From Desulforamulus ruminis DSM 2154 (GTDB taxonomy: Bacteria > Bacillota > Desulfotomaculia > Desulfotomaculales > Desulfotomaculaceae): 64,000 nucleotides of DNA. The stretch spans positions 62,001 through 126,000 of the forward strand of contig NC_015589.1 of NCBI RefSeq assembly GCF_000215085.1, given 5' to 3'. The position numbers were made by a program, and so were the translations under genes. The notes below the pieces were generated by a model. It was not told the DNA's origin and searched no databases. It was given only the letters and a program-made list of their open reading frames with translations. Below, one piece after another: positions 52,941-62,038 of the stretch. Every line of letters starts with the position of its first letter. Within the stretch, counting starts at the first letter, position 1.

Positions 52941-54389
52941 TTGGAGCAAAAAAATGCTCCTTTATGGGAGTCGTTGCTGAAGCAGAAATTTGCCGGGTCG
53001 GCCCAACTGCATATTCCGGGTCACCGGAGTGGACAGGCCATTCCTACGGAATTTTTAAATTTGGCGGGAACAGGAATCTTTCAACTGGATCTTACAGAGA
53101 TTCCCGGACTGGACGATTTGCATGATCCCCGGCAGGCCATTGCCGAAGCTCAGAAATTAGCAGCGGAACTGTATGGTGCGGAAAAAAGTTTTTTTTTAGT
53201 GAATGGTACCAGTGGCGGGCTGCTGGCTTTAATGCTGGCCTGTTGTCATCAGGGTGATAAAATTATTGTTCCCCGTAATGCACATAAATCCATCTTCTCG
53301 GGTCTGGTATTATCCGGGGCAGCGCCCGTTTATTACTATCCCCGGATCATGAAAGATTTTTTTTGTTCCAACGGACCGGATGTTTGGCAAATTAAAAATA
53401 AATTTAAAAAGGAGCAGGGCATCAAGGCAGTGATGGCGGTTCATCCCACCTACTACGGGATTGCCGGAGATTTGCCGAAGGTGGCGGATTGCTGCAGAGA
53501 AAACAATGTGCCCCTGTTGGTGGATGAGGCCCATGGCTCCCACCTGAAATTTCACCGGAATTTACCCCCGGATGCCCTTTCCTGCGGGGCGGATGCCGTG
53601 GTGCAAAGTATGCATAAAATGGGCGGCTCCCTGACCCAGTCCTCCCTCCTGCACATCCAGGGGCCTTATCTGGATAGGAAGCGGCTGGCAGAGGCGCTGC
53701 GCATGGTGCAGAGCAGCAGCCCGTCCTATTTATTGATGGCTTCCCTGGACCTGGCCCGCAGACAACTGGCTCTGAAGGGGGAAGAACTGATGGGCAAAGC
53801 CCTGGAAAAAGCCCTTTGGTGCCGGGAACGTCTGGAAAAACTAAAAGGGGTAAAGGTTTTGAACCAGGCGTATCTGGATGGGGACGGAGCCAGGTATTTT
53901 GACCGAACCCGGTTGACCTTTTCTTTACAGGACCTGGGTTTTTCAGGGTATCAGGTATCCCAACAACTAGAGCAAAAATATGGCGTTTTTGTGGAGATGG
54001 CGGATATTGCCTGTGTGGTGGCGGTGATTTCCCTAGGCACCACCTGGGAGGATTGCCGCAGGCTAATGCATGGAATAGAAGAGCTGACCCGGTCCCAGAC
54101 GCAAACCGTGTCCCGGTTTTACCCCGAGACGTTCATGCTGCCGGAACCGGTAAGCCATTTAACCCCCCGGGAGGCCTGGCTCAGGCCCTCGGTAACAATT
54201 CCTCTGGAACAAAGTCTGGGCAGCATAAGCGCCGCCACCGTAGCGGTTTATCCGCCGGGAATACCGGCTCTTTGTCCGGGAGAGGAAATTACCAAGGATA
54301 TTTTGGAATACCTGCAGGAAGTCCGGCAGAAGGGCTATCCCTGTCATGGGCTGGAGGACAGCGGGTTAAAGGTGATTCTTGAGGTATGA
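52941..54389 (+). CDS. Orn/Lys/Arg decarboxylase family protein (YaaO-like)
   Basis: A PLP enzyme of 482 residues, the short Firmicute type without the N-terminal wing of inducible decarboxylases. HIPGHRSGQAIPTEFLNLAG opens it; DLTEIPGLDDLHDP, NGTSGGLLALMLACC, VDEAHGSHLKF and the Schiff-base Lys in SMHKMGGSLTQSS follow. It probably makes a polyamine or cadaverine from arginine, ornithine or lysine. TTG 52941 is favoured (AGGATGTGG upstream) over GTG 52932 inside that site. It is upstream of tmk as in B. subtilis. Confidence 0.88.
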   Translation: MEQKNAPLWESLLKQKFAGSAQLHIPGHRSGQAIPTEFLNLAGTGIFQLDLTEIPGLDDLHDPRQAIAEAQKLAAELYGAEKSFFLVNGTSGGLLALMLACCHQGDKIIVPRNAHKSIFSGLVLSGAAPVYYYPRIMKDFFCSNGPDVWQIKNKFKKEQGIKAVMAVHPTYYGIAGDLPKVADCCRENNVPLLVDEAHGSHLKFHRNLPPDALSCGADAVVQSMHKMGGSLTQSSLLHIQGPYLDRKRLAEALRMVQSSSPSYLLMASLDLARRQLALKGEELMGKALEKALWCRERLEKLKGVKVLNQAYLDGDGARYFDRTRLTFSLQDLGFSGYQVSQQLEQKYGVFVEMADIACVVAVISLGTTWEDCRRLMHGIEELTRSQTQTVSRFYPETFMLPEPVSHLTPREAWLRPSVTIPLEQSLGSISAATVAVYPPGIPALCPGEEITKDILEYLQEVRQKGYPCHGLEDSGLKVILEV

Positions 54390-54422
54390 GTGGAGAATGA
54401 TATAATTTAGCGTGGAGGGTTT

Positions 54423-55046
54423 ATGTCCAAGGGATTGTTTATCGTATTTGAAGGTGTGGACGGGTCGGGAAAATCCACCCAACTGGATCTCTTAAATAAA
54501 TATCTGACGGCCCGGCAGATTCCTACCTGCGCCACCCGGGAACCCGGGGGAACTCCGGTGGGAGAAAAAATACGGGAGTTTTTACTGGACCCGGTTTTCC
54601 AGGAAATGCAGGGGCACACGGAGTCTTTGCTTTACGCGGCGGCCCGGGCCCAATTGGTGGCCCAGGTGATCCGGCCCGCATTGGAACAGGGAACCGTGGT
54701 GCTCTGTGACCGTTATATTGACTCCAGTCTGGCCTACCAGGGTTATGGCCGGGGGCTGGATATTGAATTTCTAAAGAAAATTAATGAGCTGGGGACCGGG
54801 GGCTTGCAGCCTCATATAACCTTTCTATTGAGCCTGCCGCCGGAAGAAGGTCTGGCCCGCTCAAGAAGAACCAAGTCGGCCGACCGGCTGGAGAATGAAG
54901 CCATGGATTTTCATCGCCGGGTTTGGACCGGCTACCTAGCTTTAGCCCGGCAAAATCAAAGTTATGTTGTTTTGGATGCACGGCGAAGCATTGAAACATT
55001 GCACGAGGAAATTTGCTCAGTGATGGGTGGAATGATGGGTGTATAA
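54423..55046 (+). CDS. tmk: Thymidylate kinase
   Basis: A 207-residue dTMP kinase. P-loop [18 protein letters not shown] motif [19 protein letters not shown] and LID segment [11 protein letters not shown] with [12 protein letters not shown] are the family features. It makes dTDP for DNA synthesis. ATG follows GTGGAGGG. Its end overlaps holB by 8 nt. Confidence 0.97.
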   Translation: MSKGLFIVFEGVDGSGKSTQLDLLNKYLTARQIPTCATREPGGTPVGEKIREFLLDPVFQEMQGHTESLLYAAARAQLVAQVIRPALEQGTVVLCDRYIDSSLAYQGYGRGLDIEFLKKINELGTGGLQPHITFLLSLPPEEGLARSRRTKSADRLENEAMDFHRRVWTGYLALARQNQSYVVLDARRSIETLHEEICSVMGGMMGV

Positions 55047-56046
55047 GCTCAGTGATATCATCGGGCACCAGGAAATGATTCGGACGCTGAAGCATGCGGT
55101 GCAGCGGGACCGGGTGGCTCACGCTTACTTGTTTATGGGGCCGCCGAGGATTGGCAAGGGAACGGTGGCGGAGCGCTTTGCCGGCTCCCTGTTGTGTGAT
55201 GAGCCCCGGGATGGTGATGCTTGCGGTTTGTGCCGTTCCTGCCGGCAGCAGTCCGGCGGCAATCATCCGGATTTGCATCGATTGCGGCCATCCGGGGCAT
55301 CCATAAAAATTGAGCAGATCAGGGAATTGCAGCGGCAGGTGCAATTTAAACCTTACCAGTCCCGGAGGCAGGTGATTCTTATGGAAATGGTGGAAGCCAT
55401 GACCACGGAAGCCGCCAACTGTTTTTTAAAAACCCTGGAGGAACCGGTGGGGGAAACGGTTTTCCTGTTGTTGACCCATCAGCCCCAGGCCCTTCTGCCG
55501 ACCATTTTATCACGCTGCCAGCAGTTGGCCTTGCGACCCCTGAGTCAAAGGGAAGTGGCAGAGGGTTTGTTGAAACTTTGTCATTTGGACCCGCAACAGG
55601 CGGATAAACTGGCCGCTCTAACCGGCGGCAGCCTGGGCCTGGCGGTGCGGCTGGCCGACGGAAGCGAGAGCTGGGACGTCCGGAACCGGGTGTTGGAGAT
55701 GGTGCAAAGATTTCCCGAAATGCAGAAGGCTCAAGCCTTGAGCATGGCGGAGGAATTATCCTCCGACCGGGCGGCGGCTTTGGAGGGTCTGGGGCTGATG
55801 CTCCTGTGGTTTCGGGACCTGCTGGTTTATCATTATACATCCGACCCGGGACTTTTAATAAACCGGGATGTGCTGGACAAGTTAGGCCGTCAGTCCGCCT
55901 GTTATGCTCCGGCGGGATTGGTGGCAATACTGGAGGATATAAAGCAAGCGAAGGATCATATCGAAGGAAACGCCAATACAAGGCTGGCCTTGGAAGTATT
56001 GATGTTAAAAATTCACTCCTACGGAGGATCTTATAATGTCCGTTAA
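55039..56046 (+). CDS. holB: DNA polymerase III delta' subunit
   Basis: A 335-residue clamp-loader subunit. [21 protein letters not shown]-loop-like [15 protein letters not shown] (atypical GxxxxGKG), zinc cysteines in [22 protein letters not shown] and [10 protein letters not shown] (SRC). GTG start overlapping tmk shows coupling. Its end overlaps ricT by 11 nt. The replication genes tmk-holB are joined to ricT and yabA as in B. subtilis. Confidence 0.95.
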   Translation: MYKLSDIIGHQEMIRTLKHAVQRDRVAHAYLFMGPPRIGKGTVAERFAGSLLCDEPRDGDACGLCRSCRQQSGGNHPDLHRLRPSGASIKIEQIRELQRQVQFKPYQSRRQVILMEMVEAMTTEAANCFLKTLEEPVGETVFLLLTHQPQALLPTILSRCQQLALRPLSQREVAEGLLKLCHLDPQQADKLAALTGGSLGLAVRLADGSESWDVRNRVLEMVQRFPEMQKAQALSMAEELSSDRAAALEGLGLMLLWFRDLLVYHYTSDPGLLINRDVLDKLGRQSACYAPAGLVAILEDIKQAKDHIEGNANTRLALEVLMLKIHSYGGSYNVR

Positions 56047-56884
56047 AGTCGTTGGTGTACGCTTTAAAACAGCAGGCAAGGTTTATTATTTTGACCCGGA
56101 CGGCATTGAACTGAAGCAGGGAGACCATGTGGTGGTTGAAACCACCCGGGGCGTTGAATATGGCGAAGTGGTGGTGGCCCCCAAGGAAGTCCCGGATGAG
56201 GAAGTGGTGGCTCCTTTAAAGCAGGTCCTGCGCAAGGCCACCGCAGAGGATGACCAGCAGGTCCAGGCCAACCGGGAAAAAGAGAAAAAAGCCTTTCACA
56301 TTGCGGTGGAGAAAATTGTTGCCCACGAACTGCCCATGAAATTAATCAGTGTGGAGCAGACCTTTGACGGCAATAAAATTATTTTTTACTTTACGGCTGA
56401 AGGGCGCATTGATTTCCGGGAATTGGTCAAGGATCTGGCTGCAGTTTTCCGCACCCGGATTGAATTACGCCAGATTGGGGTGCGGGATGAGGCTAAAATG
56501 GTAGGAGGGCTGGGTTGTTGCGGCAGGGAATTGTGCTGCGCCTCCTGGCTGGCGGATTTTGCCCCGGTTTCCATTCGCATGGCCAAGGAACAAAATTTAT
56601 CCCTTAATCCGACTAAAATATCCGGCATCTGCGGTCGATTAATGTGTTGTCTGAAATATGAAAACGATGTTTATGAAGAGGCCAAGGCCGGGTATCCGGA
56701 AATCGGCACCCTGGTCATGTCCCCGGACGGGGAAGGGAAGATCGTAACCATCAATATATTCCGGAAAACCGTGAGTATTGAACTGCATGAAAGTAAAGCC
56801 ATTCGCGAATATCCCCTGAATGAGTTAAAAATTAAGCAAGGCCGAGGTGAATGCAACTGTGGCTGCCCTGCCCGGCAGGATTAA
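56036..56884 (+). CDS. ricT: PSP1-domain protein RicT (YaaT)
   Basis: A 282-residue PSP1/TPMD protein with Cys-rich patches GGLGCCGRELCCASWL and GICGRLMCCLKYEND that can hold Fe-S clusters. RicT takes part in RNase Y specificity and sporulation in Bacillus; here the family assignment is firm and function is by homology. RBS GGAGG; coupled to holB and overlapping yabA. Confidence 0.93.
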   Translation: MSVKVVGVRFKTAGKVYYFDPDGIELKQGDHVVVETTRGVEYGEVVVAPKEVPDEEVVAPLKQVLRKATAEDDQQVQANREKEKKAFHIAVEKIVAHELPMKLISVEQTFDGNKIIFYFTAEGRIDFRELVKDLAAVFRTRIELRQIGVRDEAKMVGGLGCCGRELCCASWLADFAPVSIRMAKEQNLSLNPTKISGICGRLMCCLKYENDVYEEAKAGYPEIGTLVMSPDGEGKIVTINIFRKTVSIELHESKAIREYPLNELKIKQGRGECNCGCPARQD

Positions 56885-57170
56885 TCGTTTGGAACAGGCC
56901 CTTCGTCAGATTTGCGATGAGGTGGACCGCCTGAAACAGGAAGTAAGGGAACTGGAAGATGAAAATAGCCGTCTAAGACAGGAAGTGGCCGGCTTATATG
57001 CGGAAGAAAATGAGGGAGCGGGTCGGAATCGACCCGGTGCCCGCAATCTGTGGGACTTGTATGACAAGGGATTCCATATTTGCAACTTGTATTTTGGCAA
57101 GGGCAGAGAAGGAGAATGCATCTTTTGCTATGCCCTCATGAGCAGAGGAGATCAGAATGACGGTGCTTAA
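56859..57170 (+). CDS. yabA: Initiation-control protein YabA
   Basis: A ~103-residue regulator of DnaA/DnaN: N-terminal leucine-rich coiled coil (RINRLEQALRQICDEVDRLK) and a C-terminal zinc module ending CNLYFGKGREGECIFC. GTG 56859 has GAGGTGA 8 nt upstream and is preferred to GTG 56847. It overlaps ricT by 26 nt and rsmI by 14 nt. Confidence 0.88.
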   Translation: MAALPGRINRLEQALRQICDEVDRLKQEVRELEDENSRLRQEVAGLYAEENEGAGRNRPGARNLWDLYDKGFHICNLYFGKGREGECIFCYALMSRGDQNDGA

Positions 57171-58053
57171 AGAACGGGGAACCCTGTATCTCTGCGCAAC
57201 CCCCCTGGGAAATCTGGAGGATATTACGCTCCGGGCCTTGCGTATTTTAAAAGAAGCGAGCATCATTGCAGCGGAGGATACCCGCCATACCCGGAAACTG
57301 CTCAGTCATTTTGATATCCACACGCCCTTGACCAGTTATCATTCTCACAGTGGTGAGGGCAAAGGGGAACACCTGCTGCAACGTTTGAGGCAAGGGGAAG
57401 CCGTTGCCCTGGTCTCGGACGCCGGCATGCCCGGCATCTCAGACCCGGGAGCAGAATTGGTTAAACAGGCCGTGGCCGAGGAGATTGACGTGGTCCCGGT
57501 TCCAGGGCCTTCGGCGGGGATTGCCGCTTTGATCATTTCCGGCCTGCCGACCCACAAGTTTGCCTTTGAGGGTTTTCTTTCCAACCAGCGAAAAACCCGG
57601 CGCAAGCAACTGCAGGCTTTAAAAAGGGAGCACCGCACCCTGATTTTTTACGAATCTCCCCACCGGCTGGTAGACAGCCTTAAAGAGATGCTGGCCCAAT
57701 GGGGGGAACGCCCCTGCGCGGTGGCCCGGGAGCTGACAAAAGTGCATGAAGAAATTAAAAGGGGCACCCTGTCTGAGGTGCTGGCCCATTTTGCAGAAAA
57801 TCAACCCCGAGGAGAGATCACCCTGGTGGTGGCCGGCTTGCCGGAAGAAGAACGGAATGAATGGGAGTTCCGGGAACCCTGGCTGGAACTGTCGGTGCTG
57901 GATCACGTGACCCTGTTGGAGAAGGAGGGCCGGGAGCGCAGGGAGGCTATCAAGGAGGTGGCCCGGCTGCGGGGAGTGCCTAAGCGGGAAGTGTATGCCC
58001 TGGTCCATGATACCGGAGAACAAAGAAGCCCGGAGTTTCCTCCAGGCTCTTAA
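57157..58053 (+). CDS. rsmI: 16S rRNA 2'-O-ribose C1402 methyltransferase
   Basis: A 298-residue SAM-dependent enzyme of the tetrapyrrole-methylase fold: LYLCATPLGNLEDITLRALR, AEDTRHTRKLL, VSDAGMPGISDPGAELV, VPGPSA and FYESPHRL. It methylates C1402 in the ribosomal P site. ATG at 57157 follows AGAGGAG. Last gene of the tmk-holB-ricT-yabA-rsmI run. Confidence 0.95.
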   Translation: MTVLKERGTLYLCATPLGNLEDITLRALRILKEASIIAAEDTRHTRKLLSHFDIHTPLTSYHSHSGEGKGEHLLQRLRQGEAVALVSDAGMPGISDPGAELVKQAVAEEIDVVPVPGPSAGIAALIISGLPTHKFAFEGFLSNQRKTRRKQLQALKREHRTLIFYESPHRLVDSLKEMLAQWGERPCAVARELTKVHEEIKRGTLSEVLAHFAENQPRGEITLVVAGLPEEERNEWEFREPWLELSVLDHVTLLEKEGRERREAIKEVARLRGVPKREVYALVHDTGEQRSPEFPPGS

Positions 58054-58087
58054 TTTAAACAAGGTTTTATAAAGACGGCGGAAAATA

Positions 58088-58113
58088 AAATGAGAGACGC
58101 TTGTCTCTCATTT
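58088..58113. terminator. Bidirectional terminator
   Basis: AAATGAGAGAC and GTCTCTCATTT form an 11-bp stem with loop GCTT between convergent rsmI and abrB. Confidence 0.75.
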
Positions 58114-58123
58114 ATGTATTATG

Positions 58124-58378
58124 CTATACAACTTTTACACTTTCACCCATGGCGATGGCGCACTCGCGGCAGACCATTTTTCCTTTGTAATGCTGCACAT
58201 CGGAAGCATTACCGCAGAAAACACACGCTGGTTCATATTTGCGCAGAATGATTTTTTCGTTGTCAACGTAGATTTCCAGGGCGTCTTTTTCATCTATGCC
58301 CAGAGTACGGCGCAACTCAATGGGGATTACCACCCGACCCAGCTCGTCCACCTTACGAACAATACCTGTGGATTTCAA
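58124..58378 (-). CDS. abrB: AbrB-family transition-state regulator
   Basis: An 84-residue swapped-hairpin DNA-binding protein. STGIVRKVDELGRVVIPIEL followed by RRTLGIDEKDALEIYVDNE is AbrB. The C-terminal tail has two CxxC pairs (CVFCGN ... CREC), a clostridial zinc-ribbon-like variant. TTG 58378 is preceded by GGGAGGGG; the longer frame to 58411 is upstream of that site. Its location between rsmI and metG matches B. subtilis. Confidence 0.92.
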   Translation of the reverse strand: MKSTGIVRKVDELGRVVIPIELRRTLGIDEKDALEIYVDNEKIILRKYEPACVFCGNASDVQHYKGKMVCRECAIAMGESVKVV

Positions 58379-58575
58379 TCCGCTTCCCCTCCCTGACTTA
58401 ACATTCGACAATATACCAGAATTTGCTACATATAAATCATACCAGTACTAACCGGAACAGTCAATATTTTACTTTTAATTTTATTCATAATATGTATAAA
58501 AAGCACCATATTCGGGAATGAAGTGCACCCCAAATGTTGGAGAAAAAAACTAACACTTGGAGGTGCACTTTTCTA

Positions 58576-59097
58576 ATGACAAAATACAGCGATGAGTTTC
58601 AGCTTAGGCTTGTAATGGAAGTCGAATCAGGACAATCCATAACTGTTGTAGCAAGAGCACATGGTATTCCCAAAAAGAACTTACAGCGATGGGTTTCAAT
58701 TTATGAACATGGTGGTATTGAACAACTGTTATTAAAAAAACAGCATTACTCACAAGAATTTAAGATCTCCGCTATTGAATATCGCTGGCAGCATCACTTA
58801 TCCTATAGACAAGCAGCTGCCGAATTAGAAATTCCTAACGAAGGTACTCTGTATCAATGGGAAAAGCGATATTTAGAAATGGGTTCGGCAGGTCTGCAAG
58901 CCACCAAGAAAGGCAGGCCCCCTAAAATGCCAAAGAAATCTGAGAAACTTAAGCGGAATCTGACTAGAGAGCAAGAGCTGGAAGCTGAAAATGCTCAGTT
59001 ACGCATGGAGAATGCTTACCTAAAAAAATTAAATGCCTTAGTTCAGGAAAGAATCGCCCGCGAAAGTGGGAAAAAGCGGCTGCCATCAACGAACTAA
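58576..59097 (+). CDS. IS3-family transposase OrfA
   Basis: A 173-residue DNA-binding protein with two helix-turn-helix units (LRLVMEVESGQSITVVARAH and YRQAAAELEIPNEGTLYQWE) and a leucine-zipper-like C-terminus (LEAENAQLRMENAYLKKLNA), as in IS150-type OrfA. ATG 58576 has TTGGAGGTG upstream. Its end overlaps the open frame of orfB. Confidence 0.9.
   Translation: MTKYSDEFQLRLVMEVESGQSITVVARAHGIPKKNLQRWVSIYEHGGIEQLLLKKQHYSQEFKISAIEYRWQHHLSYRQAAAELEIPNEGTLYQWEKRYLEMGSAGLQATKKGRPPKMPKKSEKLKRNLTREQELEAENAQLRMENAYLKKLNALVQERIARESGKKRLPSTN
59071..59076 (+). other. Probable -1 frameshift site of the IS element
   Basis: AAAAAG lies near the end of orfA; a -1 slip there reads into KAAAINELRQEF and then orfB without a stop, so an OrfAB fusion transposase can be made, as in other IS3 elements. 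Confidence 0.6.
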
Positions 59098-59114
59098 GGC
59101 AGGAATTTAACCTG

Positions 59115-59924
59115 ATGGCATTACTCAAGTTTGCCAGCCTGCCCCGGAGTACCTTCTACTACTATCTAAAAGCTATGGACAGGCCTGATAAATACGAAGA
59201 AATCAAAGCTGTAATCCAAGAAATATACCACGCTCATAAAGGCAGATACGGCTACCGGAGAATCACCCTTGAACTGCATAATAGAGGGTACCGTATTAAC
59301 CATAAGACGGTCTTAAAGCTGATGGGGCAATGCAACATCAAGTGCCAGGTGCGAATACGCAAGTATCGCGCCTATAAAAAAAAGTTGGGTAAAGTAGCCC
59401 CCAATATTCTGCAACGTGATTTCAAGGCAGATAAACCGAATCAGAAATGGGTTACTGACATTACTGAGTTCTCCCTATTTGGAACAAAGCTGTACCTCTC
59501 TCCGATCCTTGATTTATTTAACGGAGAAATCATCAGCTACAACATATCAGACAGGCCGACCTTCCATCAGATAATAGATATGCTGGATAAGGCATTCTCA
59601 AAGATTCCTGACAACACAAACCTTATCTTCCATTCAGATCAGGGCTGGCAGTACCAGATGAGAAACTATCAAAATAGGCTTAACAAAAAAGGAATTATCC
59701 AGAGCATGTCACGCAAGGGTAACTGCTTAGATAATTCAGTAATGGAGAACTTTTTTGGTCTTTTAAAATCAGAATTACTCTATCTTCAAGACTTCGATTC
59801 AGTAGAACATTTCCGAAAGGAGCTCGAAGATTACATAGATTACTATAATAATCAAAGGATTAAGTGCAAACTGAAAGGACTGAGTCCTGTTCAATACAGG
59901 ATCCAGTCCTCCAGAGTTGCTTAA
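59115..59924 (+). CDS. IS3-family transposase OrfB (DDE integrase)
   Basis: The catalytic domain of 269 residues: N-terminal helical LPRSTFYYYLKAMDRPDK, HTH_21 with GRYGYRRITLELHNRGY, then the integrase core with Asp in KWVTDITEF, Asp in FHSDQGWQY and Glu in SVMENFFGLLKSE, all intact. It is in the -1 frame relative to orfA and is probably expressed mainly as a fusion. Confidence 0.93.
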   Translation: MALLKFASLPRSTFYYYLKAMDRPDKYEEIKAVIQEIYHAHKGRYGYRRITLELHNRGYRINHKTVLKLMGQCNIKCQVRIRKYRAYKKKLGKVAPNILQRDFKADKPNQKWVTDITEFSLFGTKLYLSPILDLFNGEIISYNISDRPTFHQIIDMLDKAFSKIPDNTNLIFHSDQGWQYQMRNYQNRLNKKGIIQSMSRKGNCLDNSVMENFFGLLKSELLYLQDFDSVEHFRKELEDYIDYYNNQRIKCKLKGLSPVQYRIQSSRVA

Positions 59925-59960
59925 TTATCTGTCCAACATTTCGGGTTCAGTTCAGAAAAC

Positions 59961-59989
59961 TTGACAGGTGCTTGATTGTTGGATACAAT
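59961..59989 (+). promoter_or_regulatory. Sigma-A promoter of metG
   Basis: TTGACA and TACAAT with 17-nt spacing, starting 7 bp after the right end of the IS. Transcription would begin near 59996, at the start of the T-box leader. Confidence 0.85.
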
Positions 59990-59996
59990 CGAAGTA

Positions 59997-60268
59997 GCAA
60001 AGGCTATGATGGGGATGAGTAGGCGGAAGAACCTTTTAGAGAGCGGGGAACAGGTGCAAGCCCTGCAGGGAGGACCGTTCGAACATGGCTCCGGAGCCGC
60101 CGGTTCGAAGCAAGGGAAGGCTTGCTGTAGGGCCGGACGGTAGGGCACCGTTACGCGCTTTTAAGTGTTTTACACTTGCTGAGGCCGTTTACTGCAAAGG
60201 AACGGCAAATCAGGGTGGTACCGCGGGATTTACCCCGCCCCTGCCAGGGGCGGGGTTATTATTTTTTA
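59997..60268 (+). promoter_or_regulatory. T-box leader (methionine) upstream of metG
   Basis: The antiterminator T-box AGGGTGGTACCGCG is at 60212-60225 and the competing terminator (CCCCGCCCCTG with CAGGGGCGGGG) ends at ~60255 followed by T-rich sequence. Stem I motifs AGAGAGCGGGG and CAGGTGCAAGCCC are at ~60033-60064, and a candidate ATG specifier is at 60085-60087. Uncharged tRNA-Met should promote read-through. Confidence 0.9.
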
Positions 60269-60284
60269 GAAGGGAAGAAATCAC

Positions 60285-61835
60285 TTGACAAAACCTCCAT
60301 TTTATATCACCACACCCATTTACTACCCCAGCGATAATCTGCACATCGGCCATGCCTACACCACGGTGGCCGCTGACACCATTGCCCGCTATAAGCGTCT
60401 TACCGGCCATGAGGTTTGGTTCCTGACCGGGTCCGATGAACACGGTCAGAAAATCGAACGGGCGGCCCGGGCTAAAGGCCAGTCCCCCAAGGAATACGTG
60501 GACAATATTGTGCTGGGATTCAAAAAACTATGGGAGCGTCTGGGCATCAGTTATAATGATTTTATCCGCACCACCGACCCGCGCCACCACAAGGTGGTTC
60601 AACAGTTTTTCCAGCAGCTTTATGATCAGGGCGACATCTATAAGGCCGAATACGAGGGCTGGTACTGTACCCCCTGCGAAACCTTTTTTACCGAATATCA
60701 ACTGGCGGAAGGAAAATGTCCCGACTGCCAGCGGGAGGTGGAAAAGGTCCGGGAGGAAAGCTATTTTTTCCGCCAGTCCAAATATGCCGAGCGCTGGCTC
60801 CAGTTTATTGACGAGCATCCGGATTTTATTCAGCCGGTTTCCCGGCGCAACGAAATGGTCAGCTTTGTAAAGCAGGGCTTGGAAGATCTGTGTGTCTCCC
60901 GGACTACTTTTGACTGGGGCATCAAAGTCCCCTTTGATCCCAAACATGTGGTTTACGTATGGGTGGACGCTTTAACCAACTATATCTCCGCTTTGGGTTA
61001 CGGTACCGAGGATGACAGCCTCTACCGCAAATTCTGGCCGGCGGATATCCACCTGATGGCCAAAGATATTGTGCGTTTTCATACCATCATTTGGCCCATT
61101 ATGCTGATGGCCCTGGCCCTGCCCCTGCCCAAGAAGGTGATTGGTCATGGCTGGCTGCTGCTGGATAGCGGCAAAATGTCCAAATCCAAGGGCAATGTGG
61201 TGGACCCCCACGTGCTGATGGATAAATACGGGGTGGATGCCGTGCGTTATTTCCTCCTGCGGGAACTGCCCTTTGGCTCCGACTGTGTTTACTCCGAGGA
61301 AGCCCTGGTAAAGCGTGTTAACACCGACCTGGCCAATGATTACGGCAACCTGCTGTCCCGCTCCGCCACCATGATGGAGAAATATCAGCAGGGTGTACTG
61401 CAGGCTCCCGGGGCTCCCGAAGGACCGGATGCCGAATTAATTGATCTGGCCAGGACCACCCCTCAACTGGTGGAAGAATACATGAATAAGAGCGAAATTT
61501 CCAATGCCCTGGGGGCCATTTGGCAGGTGGTCAGCCGGGCCAATAAGTATCTGGAAGAAACGGCTCCCTGGTCTTTAGCCAAGAATGGTCAGACGGAAAG
61601 GCTGAACACGGTTTTATATAATGTGGCTGAAGTTCTGCGCCTGGCCACCATTATGGCCACTCCCTTTATGCCTGGCCTGCCCGGCCGGGTTTGGCCGCAA
61701 CTGGGGATTCAAGACAAACCGGAACTGCAAGCATGGAATAGTCTGAGCTGGGGCCTCCTGCCGGCGGGAACCACCGTCAAGCGGGGCGACGTACTGTTCC
61801 CCCGCATTGATTTAAAGAGTCTGGAACTGGATTAA
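60285..61835 (+). CDS. metG: Methionyl-tRNA synthetase
   Basis: A class I synthetase of 516 residues. HIGH motif (DNLHIGHAYTTV), zinc CTPCETFF...CPDC, VYVWVDALTNYISALGYG, KMSKSKGNVVDP. The short form lacks the C-terminal EMAP-like dimerisation domain found in longer MetS proteins. TTG start at 60285 follows GAAGGGAAG. It charges initiator and elongator tRNA-Met and is T-box controlled. Confidence 0.96.
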   Translation: MTKPPFYITTPIYYPSDNLHIGHAYTTVAADTIARYKRLTGHEVWFLTGSDEHGQKIERAARAKGQSPKEYVDNIVLGFKKLWERLGISYNDFIRTTDPRHHKVVQQFFQQLYDQGDIYKAEYEGWYCTPCETFFTEYQLAEGKCPDCQREVEKVREESYFFRQSKYAERWLQFIDEHPDFIQPVSRRNEMVSFVKQGLEDLCVSRTTFDWGIKVPFDPKHVVYVWVDALTNYISALGYGTEDDSLYRKFWPADIHLMAKDIVRFHTIIWPIMLMALALPLPKKVIGHGWLLLDSGKMSKSKGNVVDPHVLMDKYGVDAVRYFLLRELPFGSDCVYSEEALVKRVNTDLANDYGNLLSRSATMMEKYQQGVLQAPGAPEGPDAELIDLARTTPQLVEEYMNKSEISNALGAIWQVVSRANKYLEETAPWSLAKNGQTERLNTVLYNVAEVLRLATIMATPFMPGLPGRVWPQLGIQDKPELQAWNSLSWGLLPAGTTVKRGDVLFPRIDLKSLELD

Positions 61836-61849
61836 CTTTGGGGGCGGCC

Positions 61850-62020
61850 TCGGGGGTTTCTTTTTTAGTCTTGTTGTCAGCCTGATGAGGATTCTATTGG
61901 GTCCTGTTGTTCGTTTTAAAAGAGTATTCCTGAGATACTGCAATATTACTAGACCTTAAAGAAAGCCCATTAGGCTAACAACTGGACCCCTAAGTAATGC
62001 CTCCTAGGCTGAACAGGGAC
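61850..62020. repeat. Intergenic inverted-repeat element, copy 3
   Basis: Between metG and tatD. Shares GGGTCCTGTTGTTCG and TTAGGCTAACAACTGGACCC with the other copies, with the usual opposite orientations. Confidence 0.6.
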
Positions 62021-62038
62021 CTAAAAGGAGTGCTAAAG

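Larger units (their letters stand above)
58519..59954 (+). mobile_element. IS3-family insertion sequence, apparently intact
   Basis: A 1436-bp element bounded by imperfect ~25-bp inverted repeats (left TGAAGTGCACCCCAAATGTT, right, complemented, TGAACTGAACCCGAAATGTT with preceding ACA). Direct GAA triplets flank both ends, consistent with a 3-bp target duplication. It encodes orfA and orfB in the usual -1 frame relation. It is inserted between abrB and metG, 7 bp upstream of a promoter -35 box. Confidence 0.9.
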
